A stretch of 64,000 nt of DNA. Source: Patagioenas fasciata. Taxonomy: Eukaryota; Chordata; Aves; Columbiformes; Columbidae. Both the position numbers and the translations under genes were made by a program. Location of the stretch: the NCBI RefSeq assembly GCF_037038585.1, contig NW_027288749.1, positions 20,001 to 84,000 of the forward strand, given 5' to 3'. Below the pieces are notes generated by a model. The model saw only the letters and a list, made by a program, of their open reading frames with translations. It ran no database searches and was not told the origin of the DNA. This document shows positions 24,601 through 36,481 of this stretch, one piece after another. How positions within the stretch are numbered: the first letter of the stretch is position 1; the number at the start of each line of letters is the position of its first letter.

Positions 24601-27600
24601 CTGGGTCCTTTGGGGCACTCTTGGGTCCCCCTCTAAGCTCTTGGGTCCCTTGGGGAACTCTTGGGTCCCCTCAGAACTCCTGGGTTCACCCCTGAACTCC
24701 TGGGTCCTTTGGGGCACTCCTGGTCCCCCTCCTGAACTATTGAATGGGTCCCTTCTGAACTCCTGAATGGGTCCCTCCTGAACTCCTGGGTCACCTCAGA
24801 ACTCCAGGGTCCCCTCCTGAAGTCCTGGGTGGGTCCCGCCATGAAGTCCTGGGTGCGTCCCCTCCTGAACTCCTGGGTCCTTTGGGGCACTCCTGGGTCC
24901 CCCTCTAAGCTCTTGGGTCCCTTGGGGAACTCTTGGGTCCCCTCAGAACTCCTGGGTTCACCCCTGAACTCCTGGGTCCTTTGGGGCACTCCTGGTCCCC
25001 CTCCTGAACTATTGAATGGGTCCCTCCTGAACTCCTGAATGGGTCCCTCCTGAACTCCTGGGTCCCCTCCTGAAGTCCTGGGTGGGTACCGCCATGAAGT
25101 CCTGGGTGGGTCCCTCCTGAATTCTTGGGTCCCCTCCGGAACTCTGTATCCTTTGGGGCACACCTGGGTCCCCTCCTGAACTCTGGATCCTTTGGGGCAC
25201 TCCTGGGTTCCCCCCTGAACTCCTGGGTCCTTTGGGGCACTGATGGGTCCCCTCCTGAACTCCTGGGTGGGTCCCCTCCTGAACTCCTGGGTGGGTCCCC
25301 TCCTGAACTCCTGGGTGGGTCCCCTCCTGAACTCCTGGGTCCTTTGGGTCACTCTTGGGTCCCCTCAAACTCCTGGGTTCCCCACTGAACTCCTGGGTCC
25401 TTTGGGGCACTCCTGGGTCCCCCTCTAAGCTCTTGGGTCCCTTGGGGAACTCTTGGGTCCCCTCAGAACTCCTGGGTTCACCCCTGAACTCCTGGGTCCT
25501 TTGGGGCACTCCTGGTCCCCCTCCTGAACTATTGAATGGGTCCCTTCTGAACTCCTGAATGGGTCCCTCCTGAACTCCTGGGTCACCTCAGAACTCCAGG
25601 GTCCCCTCCTGAAATCCTGGGTGGGTCCCGCCATGAAGTCCTGGGTGCGTCCCCTCCTGAACTCCTGGGTCCTTTGGGGCACTCTTGGGTCCCCTCAGAA
25701 CTCCTGGGTTCCCCACTGAACTCCTGGGTCATTTGGGGCACTCCTGGTCCCCCTCCTGAACTCTTCGGTCCCCCACTGAACTCCTGGGTCCTTTGGGGCA
25801 CTCCTGGGTCCCCTCCTGAACTCTGGATCCTTTGGGGCACTCCTGGGTTCCCTCCTAAGCTCTTGGGTCCTTTGGGGAACTCTTGGGTCCCCTCAGAACT
25901 CCTGGGTCCTTTGGGGCATTCCTGGGTCTCCTCAGTACTCTTGGGTTCCCCCCTGAACTGCTGGGTCCTTTGGGGTACTGCTGGGTCCCCTCCCGAACTC
26001 CTGGGTGGGTCCCCCCCGAACTCTTGGGTACTTTGGGGCACTTCTGGGTCCCCTCCTGAACTCCTGGGTCCCCTCCGAACTCCTGTGTTCCCCCCTGAAC
26101 TCTTGGGTCCTTTGGGGCACTGCTGGGTCTCCTCCTGAACTCCTGGGTGGGTCCCGTCCTGAACTCTGAATCCTTTGGGGCACTCTTGGGTCCCCTCCTG
26201 AACTCTTGGGTCCCCTCAGAACTTTTGGGTTCCCCCCTGAACTCCTGGGTCCTTTGGGGTACTCCTGGGTCCCCTCCTGAACTCTTGGGTACTCTCCTGA
26301 ACTCTGGATCCTTTGGGGCACTCCTGGGTCCCCTACTGAACTCCTGGGTCCTTTGGGGCACTCCTGGGTCCGCTCCTGAACTCTTGGGTTACCCCCTGAA
26401 CTCCTAGGTCCCCTCCTGAATTCTTCAGTCCCTCCCTGAACTCCTGGGCGGGTCCCTCCTGAACTCCTGGGCGGGTCCCTCCTGAAGTCCTGGGCGGGTC
26501 CCCTCCTGAACTCTTGGGTCCTTTGGGGCACTTCTGGGTCCCCTCCTGAACTCCTGAATGGGTCCCTCCTGAACTCCTGGGTCCCCTCCTGAAGTCCTGG
26601 GTGGGTACCGCCATGAAGTCCTGGGTGGGTCCCTCCTGAATTCTTGGGTCCCCTCCGGAACTCTGTATCCTTTTGGGCACACCTGGGTCCCCTCCTGAAC
26701 TCTGGATCCTTTGGGGCACTCCTGGGTTCCCCCCTGAACTCCTGGGTCCTTTGGGGCACTGCTGGGTCCCCTCCTGAACTCCTGGGTGGGTCCCCTCCTG
26801 AACTCCTGGGTGGGTCCCCTCCTGAACTCCTGGGTGGGTCCCCTCCTGAACTCCTGGGTGGGTCCCCTCCTGAACTCCTGGGTCCTTTGGGTCACTCTTG
26901 GGTCCCCTCAGAACTCCTGGGTTCCCCACTGAACTCCTGGGTCCTTTGGGGCACTCCTGGGTCCCCCTCTAAGCTCTTGGGTCCCTTGGGGAACTCTTGG
27001 GTCCCCTCAGAACTCCTGGGTTCACCCCTGAACTCCTGGGTCCTTTGGGGCACTCCTGGTCCCCCTCCTGAACTATTGAATGGGTCCCTTCTGAACTCCT
27101 GAATGGGTCCCTCCTGAACTCCTGGGTCACCTCAGAACTCCAGGGTCCCCTCCTGAAGTCCTGGGTGGGTCCCGCCATGAAGTCCTGGGTGCGTCCCCTC
27201 CTGAACTCCTGGGTCCTTTGGGGCACTCTTGGGTCCTCTCAGAACTCCTGGGTTCCCCACTGAACTCCTGGGTCATTTGGGGCACTCCTGGTCCCCCTCC
27301 TGAACTCTTCGGTCCCCCACTGAACTCCTGGGTCCTTTGGGGCACTCCTGGGTCCCCTCCTGAACTCTGGATCCTTTGGGGCACTCCTGGGTCCCCCTCT
27401 AAGCTCTTGGGTCCCTTGGGGAACTCTTGGGTCCCCTCAGAACTCCTGGGTTCACCCCTGAACTCCTGGGTCCTTTGGGGCACTCCTGGTCCCCCTCCTG
27501 AACTATTGAATGGGTCCCTTCTGAACTCCTGAATGGGTCCCTCCTGAACTCCTGGGTCACCTCAGAACTCCAGGGTCCCCTCCTGAAGTCCTGGGTGGGT

Positions 27601-27799
27601 CCCGCCATGAAGTCCTGGGTGCGTTCCCTCCTGAACTCCTGGGTCCTTTGGGGCACTCTTGGGTCCCCTCAGAACTCCTGGGTTCCCCACTGAACTCCTG
27701 GGTCATTTGGGGCACTCCTGGTCCCCCTCCTGAACTCTTCGGTCCCCCACTGAACTCCTGGGTCCTTTGGGGCACTCCTGGGTCCCCTCCTGAACTCTG

Positions 27800-30700
27800 G
27801 ATCCTTTGGGGCACTCCTGGGTTCCCTCCTAAGCTCTTGGGTCCTTTGGGGAACTCTTGGGTCCCCTCAGAACTCCTGGGTCCTTTGGGGCATTCCTGGG
27901 TCTCCTCAGTACTCTTGGGTTCCCCCCTGAACTGCTGGGTCCTTTGGGGTACTGCTGGGTCCCCTCCCGAACTCCTGGGTGGGTCCCCCCCGAACTCTTG
28001 GGTACTTTGGGGCACTCCTGGGTCCCCTCCTGAACTCCTGGGTCCCCTCCGAACTCCTGTGTTCCCCCCTGAACTCTTGGGTCCTTTGGGGCACTGCTGG
28101 TTCTCCTCCTGAACTCCTGGGTGGGTCCCGTCCTGAACTCTGAATCCTTTGGGGCACTCTTGGGTCCCCTCCTGAACTCTTGGGTCCCCTCAGAACTTCT
28201 GGGTTCCCCCCTGAACTCCTGGGTCCTTTGGGGTACTCCTGGGTCCCCTCCTGAACTCTTGGGTCCTCTCCTGAACTCTGGATCCTTTGGGGCACTCCTG
28301 GGTTCCCCCCTGAACTCCTGGGTCCTTTGGGGCACTGCTGGGTCCCCTCCTGAACTCCTGGGTGGGTCCCCTCCTGAACTCCTGGGTGGGTCCCCTCCTG
28401 AACTCCTGGGTGGGTCCCCTCCTGAACTCCTGGGTGGGTCCCCTCCTGAACTCCTGGGTCCTTTGGGGCACTCTTGGGTTCCCTCCTGAACTCTTTGGTC
28501 CCCCACTGAACTCCTGGGTCCTTTGGGGCACTCCTGGTCCCCCTCCTGAACTCTTCTTTCCCCCACTGAACTCCTGGGTCCTTTGGGGCACTCCTGGTCC
28601 CCCTCCTGAACTCTTCGGTCCCCCACTGAACTCCTGGGTCCTTTGGGGCACTCCTGGGTCCCCTCCTGTACTCTGGATCCTTTGGGGCACTCGTGGGTCC
28701 CCTCCTAAGCTCTTGGGTCCTTTGGGGAACTCTTGGGTCCCCTCAGAACTCCTGGGTTCACCCCTGAACTCCTGGGTCCTTTGGGGCACTCCTGGGTCTC
28801 CTCAGTACTCTTGGGTTCCCCCCTGAACTCCTGGGTCCTTTGGGGCACTGCTGGGTCCCCTCCGGAACTCCTGGGTGGGTCCCCTCCGGAACTCCTGGGT
28901 GGGTCCCCTCCCGAACTCCTGGGTGGGTCCCCTCCCGAACTCCTGGGTGGGTCCCCTCCCGAACTCCTGGGTGGGTCCCCTCCCGAACTCCTGGGTGGGT
29001 CCCCTCCCGAACTCCTGGGTGGGTCCCCTCCCGAACTCCTGGGTGGGTCCCCTCCCGAACTCCTGGGTGGGTCCCCTCCCGAACTCCTGGGTACTTTGGG
29101 GCACTCCTGGGTCCCCTCAGGACGCCTGGGTTCCCCCCTGAACTCCTGGGTCCTTTGGGGCATTCCTGTGTTCCCTCCTGAACTCTGGATCCTTTGAGGC
29201 ACTCCTGGTCCCCCTCCTGAACTCCTAAATGGGTCCCCTCAGAACTCATGGTTCCCCTCCTGAAGTCCTGGGTGGGTCCCTCCTGAACTCCTGGGTGGGT
29301 CCCTCCTGAACTCCTTGGTCGTTTGGGGCACTCCTGGTCCCCCTCCTGAACTCCTGAATGGGTCCCTCCTGAACTCCTGAATGGGTCCCCTCAGAACTCC
29401 TGGGTCCCCTCCTGAAGTCCTGGGTGGGTCCCGCCATGAAGTCCTGGGTGGGTCCCTCCTGAACTCTTGGGTCCCCTCCTGAACCCTGGATCCTTTGGGG
29501 CACTCCTGGGTCCCCTCCTGAACTCTGGATCCTTTGGGGCACTCCTGGGTTCCCCCCTGAACTCCTGGGTCCCTTGGGGCACTGCTGGGTCCCCTCCAGA
29601 ACTCCTGGGTGGGTCCCTCCTGAACTCCTGAGTGGGTCCCTCCTGATCTCTTGGGTGCCCTCCTGATCTCTTGGGTCCTTTGTGGCACTCTTGGCTCTCC
29701 TCAGAACTCCTGGGTTCGCCACTGAACTCCTGGGTCCTTTGGGGCACTCCTGGGTCCACTCCTGAACTCCTGGGTTACCCCCTGAACTCCTGGGTCCCCT
29801 CCTGAACTCCTGGGCGGGTCCCCTCCTGAACTCTGGATCCTTTGGGGCACTCTTGGGTCCCCTCCTGAACTCCTGGGTCCTTTGGGGCACTCCTGGTCCC
29901 CCTCCTGAACTCCTGCATGGGTCCCTCCTGAACTCCTGCATGGGTCCCTCCTGAACTCCTGCATGGGTCCCTCCTGAACTCTGGATCCCTTGGGGCACTC
30001 CTGGGTCCACTCCTGAACTCTGGATCCTTTGGGGCTCTCCTGGGTTCCCCCCTGAACTCCTGGGTCCTTTGGGGCACTGCTGGGTCCCCTCCTGAACTCC
30101 TGGGTGGGTCCCCTCCTGAACTCCTGGGTGGGTATCCTCCTGAACTCCTGGGTCCTTTGGGGCACTCTTGGGTTCCCTCAGAACTCCTGGGTTCCCCACT
30201 GAACTCCTGGGTCCTTTGGGGCACTCCTGGTGCCCTCCTGAACTCTTCGGTCCCCCACTGAACTCCTGGGTCCTTTGGGGCACTCCTGGGTCCCCTCCTG
30301 TACTCTGGATCCTTTGGGGCACTCGTGGGTCCCCTCCTAAGCTCTTGGGTCCTTTGGGGAACTCTTGGGTCCCCTCAGAACTCCTGGGTTCACCCCTGAA
30401 CTCCTGGGTCCTTTGGGGCACTCCTGGGTCTCCTCAGTACTCTTGGGTTCCCCCCTGAACTCCTGGGTCCTTTGGGGCACTGCTGGGTCCCCTCCGGAAC
30501 TCCTGGGTGGGTCCCCTCCGGAACTCCTGGGTGGGTCCCCTCCTGATCTCTTGGGTGCCCTACTGATCTCTTGGGTCCTTTGGGGCACTCTTGAGTCTCC
30601 TCAGAACTCCTGGGTCCTTTGGGGCACTCCTGGGTCCTTTGGGGCACTCCTGGGTCCTTTGGGGCACTCCTGGGTCCGCTCCTGAATTCCTGGGTTACCC

Positions 30701-33700
30701 CCTGAACTCCTAGGTCCCCTCCTGAATTCTTCAGTCCCTCCCTGAACTCTTGGGCGGGTGCCCTCCTGAACTCCTGGGCGGGTGCCCTCCTGAACTCCTG
30801 GGCGGGTGCCCTCCTGAACTCCTGGGCGGGTGCCCTCCTGAACTCTGGATCCTTTGGGGCTCTCTTGGGTCCTCTCCTGAACTCCTGGGTCCTTTGGGGC
30901 ACTCCTGGGTCCCCTCCTGAACTACTGAATGGGTCCCCTCAGAACTCCTGGGTCCCCTCCTCAAGTACTGGGTGGGTCCCTCCTGAACTTTTGGGTCCCA
31001 CCCTGAACTCCTGGGTCCTTTGGGGCACTCCTGGTCCCCCTCCTGAACTCCTGAATGGGTCCCTCCTGAATTCCTTAATGGGTCCCCTCAGAACTCCTGG
31101 GTCCCCTCCTGAAGTCCTGGGTGGGTCCCTCCTGAACTCTTGAGTCCCCTCCTGAACTCTGGATCCTTTCGGGCACTCCTGGTTCCCCTCCTGAACTCTG
31201 GATCCTTTGGGGCACTCCTGGGTCCCCTCCTGAACTCTGGATCCTTTGGGGCACTCCTGGGTCCCCTCCTAAGCTCTTGGGTCCTTTGGGGAACTCTTGG
31301 GTCCCCTCAGAACTCCTGGCTTCACCACTAAACTCCTGGGTCCTTTGGGGCACTCCTGGGTCCCCTCAGAACGCCTGGGTTCCCCCCTGAACTCCTGGGT
31401 CCTTTGGGGCATTCCTGGGTCCCCTCCTGAACTCTGGATCCTTTGGGGCACTCCTGATCCCCCTCCTGAACTCCTGAATGGGTCCCCTCAGAACTCATGG
31501 GTCCCCTCCTGAAGTCCTGGGTGGGTCCCTCCTGAACTCCTGGGTGGGTCCCTCCTGAACTTTTGGGTCCCACCCTAAACTCCTGGGTCCTTTGGGGCAC
31601 TCCTGGTCTCCCTCCTGAACTCCTGGGTGGGTCCCTCCTGAACTCCTGGGTGGGTCCCTCTTGAACTCCTGGGTGGGTCCCTCCCGAACTCTTGGGTACT
31701 TTGGGGCACTCCTGGGTTCCCTCAGAACGGACGGGTTCCGCCCTGAACTCCTGGGTCCTTTGGGGCATTCCTGGGTCCTCTCCTGAACTCTGGATCCTTT
31801 GGGGCACTCCTGGGTCCCCTCCTGAACTCCTGGGTCCTTTGGGGCACTCCTGGGTCCTCTCCTGAACTCCTGGGTCCGCTCCTGAACGCTTGGGTTACCC
31901 CCTGAACTCCTAAGTCCCCTCCTGAATTCTTCAGTCCCTCCCTGAACTCCTGGGCGGGTCCCTCCTGAACTCCTGGGCGGGTCCCTCCTGAACTCCTGGG
32001 CGGGTCCCCTCCTGAACTCTTGGGTCCTTTGGGGCACTTCTGGGTCCCCTCCTGAACTCCTGAATGGGTCCCTCCTGAACTCCTGGGTCCCCTCCTGAAG
32101 TCCTGGGTGGGTACCGCCATGAAGTCCTGGGTGGGTCCCTCCTGAATTCTTGGGTCCCCTCCGGAACTCTGTATCCTTTTGGGCACACCTGGGTCCCCTC
32201 CTGAACTCTGGATCCTTTGGGGCACTCCTGGGTTCCCCCCTGAACTCCTGGGTCCTTTGGGGCACTGCTGGGTCCCCTCCTGAACTCCTGGGTGGGTCCC
32301 CTCCTGAACTCCTGGGTGGGTCCCCTCCTGAACTCCTGGGTCCTTTGGGTCACTCTTGGGTCCCCTCAGAACTCCTGGGTTCCCCACTGAACTCCTGGGT
32401 CCTTTGGGGCACTCCTGGGTCCACCTCTAAGCTCTTGGGTCCCTTGGGGAACTCTTGGGTCCCCTCAGAACTCCTGGGTTCACCCCTGAACTCCTGGGTC
32501 CTTTGGGGCACTCCTGGTTCCCCTCCTGAACTATTGAATGGGTCCCTTCTGAACTCCTGAATGGGTCCCTCCTGAACTCCTGGGTCACCTCAGAACTCCA
32601 GGGTCCCCTCCTGAAGTCCTGGGTGGGTCCCGCCATGAAGTCCTGGGTGCGTCCCCTCCTGAACTCCTGGGTCCTTTGGGGCACTCTTGGGTCCCCTCAG
32701 AACTCCTGGGTTCCCCACTGAACTCCTGGGTCATTTGGGGCACTCCTGGTCCCCCTCCTGAACTCTTCGGTCCCCCACTGAACTCCTGGGTCCTTTGGGG
32801 CACTCCTGGGTCCCCTCCTGAACTCTGGATCCTTTGGGGCACTCCTGGGTTCCCTCCTAAGCTCTTGGGTCCTTTGGGGAACTCTTGGGTCCCCTCAGAA
32901 CTCCTGGGTCCTTTGGGGCATTCCTGGGTCTCCTCAGTACTCTTGGGTTCCCCCCTGAACTGCTGGGTCCTTTGGGGTACTGCTGGGTCCCCTCCCGAAC
33001 TCCTGGGTGGGTCCCCCCCGAACTCTTGGGTACTTTGGGGCACTCCTGGGTCCCCTCCTGAACTCCTGGGTCCCCTCCGAACTCCTGTGTTCCCCCCTGA
33101 ACTCTTGGGTCCTTTGGGGCACTGCTGGTTCTCCTCCTGAACTCCTGGGTGGGTCCCGTCCTGAACTCTGAATCCTTTGGGGCACTCTTGGGTCCCCTCC
33201 TGAACTCTTGGGTCCCCTCAGAACTTTTGGGTTCCCCCCTGAACTCCTGGGTCCTTTGGGGTACTCCTGGGTCCCCTCCTGAACTCTTGGGTCCTCTCCT
33301 GAACTCTGGATCCTTTGGGGCACTCCTGGGTCCCCTACTGAACTCCTGGGTCCTTTGGGGCACTCCTGGGTCCGCTCCTGAACTCTTGGGTTACCCCCTG
33401 AACTCCTAGGTCCCCTCCTGAATTCTTCAGTCCCTCCCTGAACTCCTGGGCGGGTCCCTCCTGAACTCCTGGGCGGGTCCCTCCTGAAGTCCTGGGCGGG
33501 TCCCCTCCTGAACTCTTGGGTCCTTTGGGGCACTTCTGGGTCCCCTCCTGAACTCCTGAATGGGTCCCTCCTGAACTCCTGGGTCCCCTCCTGAAGTCCT
33601 GGGTGGGTACCGCCATGAAGTCCTGGGTGGGTCCCTCCTGAATTCTTGGGTCCCCTCCGGAACTCTGTATCCTTTTGGGCACACCTGGGTCCCCTCCTGA

Positions 33701-33900
33701 ACTCTGGATCCTTTGGGGCACTCCTGGGTTCCCCCCTGAACTCCTGGGTCCTTTGGGGCACTGCTGGGTCCCCTCCTGAACTCCTGGGTGGGTCCCCTCC
33801 TGAACTCCTGGGTGGGTCCCCTCCTGAACTCCTGGGTCCTTTGGGTCACTCTTGGGTCCCCTCAGAACTCCTGGGTTCCCCACTGAACTCCTGGGTCCTT
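27800..33900. repeat. Large higher-order block, copy C (about 9.05-kb spacing)
   Basis: Partner of the block at 18,700-24,600, sharing the same sequence of rare variants, for example AACGGACGGGTTCCGCCC near 22,648 and 31,725, also present near 7,092. Local tracts differ by whole 24-bp units. The pair shows that the array is reorganised in multi-kilobase steps. Confidence 0.75.
28856..29092. repeat. Homogeneous 24-bp tract, 10 units
   Basis: Two CTCCGGAAC units followed by eight CTCCCGAAC units. One unit longer than its counterparts at 18,241 and 19,806 and differently partitioned, so conversion or slippage continued after block duplication. Confidence 0.88.
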
Positions 33901-35850
33901 TGGGGCACTCCTGGGTCCCCCTCTAAGCTCTTGGGTCCCTTGGGGAACTCTTGGGTCCCCTCAGAACTCCTGGGTTCACCCCTGAACTCCTGGGTCCTTT
34001 GGGGCACTCCTGGTCCCCCTCCTGAACTATTGAATGGGTCCCTTCTGAACTCCTGGGTCACCTCAGAACTCCAGGGTCCCCTCCTGAAGTCCTGGGTGGG
34101 TCCCGCCATGAAGTCCTGGGTGCGTCCCCTCCTGAACTCCTGGGTCCTTTGGGGCACTCTTGGGTCCCCTCAGAACTCCTGGGTTCCCCACTGAACTCCT
34201 GGGTCATTTGGGGCACTCCTGGTCCCCCTCCTGAACTCTTCGGTCCCCCACTGAACTCCTGGGTCCTTTGGGGCACTCCTGGGTCCCCTCCTGAACTCTG
34301 GATCCTTTGGGGCACTCCTGGGTCCCCCTCTAAGCTCTTGGGTCCCTTGGGGAACTCTTGGGTCCCCTCAGAACTCCTGGGTTCACCCCTGAACTCCTGG
34401 GTCCTTTGGGGCACTCCTGGTCCCCCTCCTGAACTATTGAATGGGTCCCTTCTGAACTCCTGAATGGGTCCCTCCTGAACTCCTGGGTCACCTCAGAACT
34501 CCAGGGTCCCCTCCTGAAGTCCTGGGTGGGTCCCGCCATGAAGTCCTGGGTGCGTCCCCTCCTGAACTCCTGGGTCCTTTGGGGCACTCTTGGGTCCCCT
34601 CAGAACTCCTGGGTTCCCCACTGAACTCCTGGGTCATTTGGGGCACTCCTGGTCCCCCTCCTGAACTCTTCGGTCCCCCACTGAACTCCTGGGTCCTTTG
34701 GGGCACTCCTGGGTCCCCTCCTGAACTCTGGATCCTTTGGGGCACTCCTGGGTCCCCCTCTAAGCTCTTGGGTCCCTTGGGGAACTCTTGGGTCCCCTCA
34801 GAACTCCTGGGTTCACCCCTGAACTCCTGGGTCCTTTGGGGCACTCCTGGTCCCCCTCCTGAACTATTGAATGGGTCCCTTCTGAACTCCTGAATGGGTC
34901 CCTCCTGAACTCCTGGGTCACCTCAGAACTCCAGGGTCCCCTCCTGAAGTCCTGGGTGGGTCCCGCCATGAAGTCCTGGGTGCGTCCCCTCCTGAACTCC
35001 TGGGTCCTTTGGGGCACTCTTGGGTCCCCTCAGAACTCCTGGGTTCCCCACTGAACTCCTGGGTCATTTGGGGCACTCCTGGTCCCCCTCCTGAACTCTT
35101 CGGTCCCCCACTGAACTCCTGGGTCCTTTGGGGCACTCCTGGGTCCCCTCCTGAACTCTGGATCCTTTGGGGCACTCCTGGGTTCCCTCCTAAGCTCTTG
35201 GGTCCTTTGGGGAACTCTTGGGTCCCCTCAGAACTCCTGGGTCCTTTGGGGCATTCCTGGGTCTCCTCAGTACTCTTGGGTTCCCCCCTGAACTGCTGGG
35301 TCCTTTGGGGTACTGCTGGGTCCCCTCCCGAACTCCTGGGTGGGTCCCCCCCGAACTCTTGGGTACTTTGGGCAACTTCTGGGTCCCCTCCTGAACTCCT
35401 GGGTCCCCTCCGAACTCCTGTGTTCCCCCCTGAACTCTTGGGTACTTTGGGGCACTCCTGGGTCCCCTCCTGAACTCCTGGGTCCCCTCCGAACTCCTGT
35501 GTTCCCCCCTGAACTCTTGGGTCCTTTGGGGCACTGCTGGTTCTCCTCCTGAACTCCTGGGTGGGTCCCGTCCTGAACTCTGAATCCTTTGGGGCACTCT
35601 TGGGTCCCCTCCTGAACTCTTGGGTCCCCTCAGAACTTCTGGGTTCCCCCCTGAACTCCTGGGTCCTTTGGGGCACTCCTGGGTCCCCTACTGAACTCCT
35701 GGGTCCTTTGGGGCACTCCTGGGTCCGCTCCTGAACTCTTGGGTTACCCCCTGAACTCCTAGGTCCCCTCCTGAATTCTTCAGTCCCTCCCTGAACTCCT
35801 GGGCGGGTCCCCTCCTGAACTGCTGGGCGGGTCCCCTCCTGAACTCCTGG

Positions 35851-35898
35851 CCTGCCTGGCCACTTCACTTCACACCTCCGCCCCGGCCACTTCACAGC
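35851..35898. other. Non-minisatellite bridge before telomeric repeat
   Basis: Where the 20-bp units stop, about 48 bp of unrelated sequence follows. It contains an imperfect duplication of GGCCACTTCAC (near 35,858 and 35,885) separated by a C-rich stretch. It looks like filler or a small subterminal repeat between the minisatellite and the TTAGGG motif. Confidence 0.6.
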
Positions 35899-35925
35899 GG
35901 GTTAGGGTTTAGGGTTAGGGTTAGG
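35899..35925 (+). repeat. Short interstitial telomeric repeat (TTAGGG)n
   Basis: About four degenerate tandem copies of the vertebrate telomere repeat (GTTAGGG, TTTAGGG, TTAGGG, TTAGG). The G-rich strand reads 5' to 3' to the right, so in a simple terminal telomere the chromosome end would lie on that side, yet at least 28 kb of other DNA follows. This makes it interstitial. It abuts the truncated retroviral gag fragment directly. Confidence 0.9.
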
Positions 35926-35928
35926 TTT

Positions 35929-36297
35929 TTACATATCATCCCAAAGTTCAAGTTTAAGTTTTGAGTCACTAATGCTCATAACAGTCTTTCCAGGTTTTAA
36001 TTGCTTCACTGTAGTAAGTACCAGTTTACAGGTGGTTACAAGGCTGAGAATATATTTTTCACTGCGACTAATCGCCTTCCACAACACAGTTCCCACTTTT
36101 TCCCAGGTCTTTATTTGAAAAACTCCTAACAGGTCAGCAGGAAACCCACTGCCTCTGCACCAAATTAACAATCTTTTGAGGTTTTTCTCCTCATACTTCA
36201 CCACTCTCTTAGAGAGAATATGCAAGAGGAGCCGCAGTATTTCTTCTTCTTCTTTAAAAATATTCTGCCCCACCTCCTCTCGCCCCCAGCTGCTCAC
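35929..36297 (-). pseudogene. gag: Retroviral gag fragment, matrix (p10-like) domain
   Basis: About 120 codons open on the minus strand. The pattern is typical of a betaretroviral matrix protein: a leucine-rich helix (residues about 20-32), a charged KRVVKYEEKNLKRLL helix, then WCR, a GFPAD turn and a TWEKVGTVLWK helix. After about residue 80 it becomes linker-like and ends at a TAA whose position coincides with the first bases of the telomeric junction. The nominal start at 36,297 is GTG. The frame is open upstream for about 20 further codons without an ATG, so the true initiator appears lost. No capsid or zinc-knuckle sequence remains. Family assignment is from motif recognition only. Confidence 0.68.
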
Positions 36298-36463
36298 CTC
36301 TTTGGGCGTCCGTTGCGACGATATCGGATCCTTTATCCCTCCTCTGTCACTCCGTAGCCATCAATCGGGAGTCACGCAGCCCGCGTCCCGGTCCAGCCGA
36401 GCCGTTCCAGCTCGGGCTCGCTCCCTGCAGCGGTCGTGCGCCTTCTGTAAATTCTCCTTAGGG

Positions 36464-36481
36464 ATCACGTCGGGGTCTCTG
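36464..36481 (-). other. Retroviral primer-binding site, tRNA-Trp type
   Basis: The minus strand reads GACCCCGACGTGAT, 14 contiguous bases matching the avian leukosis virus tRNA-Trp primer site. Across all 18 positions 15 match; the mismatches are in the four bases next to the LTR, where the tRNA CCA end should pair. Confidence 0.72.

Larger units (their letters stand above)
1..35850. repeat. GC-rich 20-bp minisatellite array with higher-order repeats
   Basis: Continuous tandem DNA built from units of about 20 bp. The two commonest are GGGTCCCCTCCTGAACTCCT and GGGTCCTTTGGGGCACTCCT, often alternating as a 40-bp dimer. A 24-bp variant has an extra GGGT; other variants carry GGATCC, a GCCATGAAGTCC segment, or GGGTTCCCCCC. 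At about 20.5 bp per unit there are roughly 1,700 units. Units are arranged in ordered blocks that recur as higher-order repeats, so the array evolved by unequal exchange or segmental duplication rather than simple slippage. Long open frames occur on both strands and in several overlapping frames (up to about 490 codons) only because the units rarely contain stops; they encode low-complexity strings and I do not call them genes. The array starts before the window and ends abruptly at about 35,850. Confidence 0.97.

Noticed and set aside
1..35850. CRISPR-like regular repeats
   Set aside because: Units are directly adjacent with no unique spacers, and the region is vertebrate DNA with telomeric repeats and retroviruses.
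1..35850. G-quadruplex-forming array
   Set aside because: Most units offer only one or two G runs of three or more (GGGTGGG), separated by C-rich sequence that would favour duplex pairing; no consistent four-run motif was seen.
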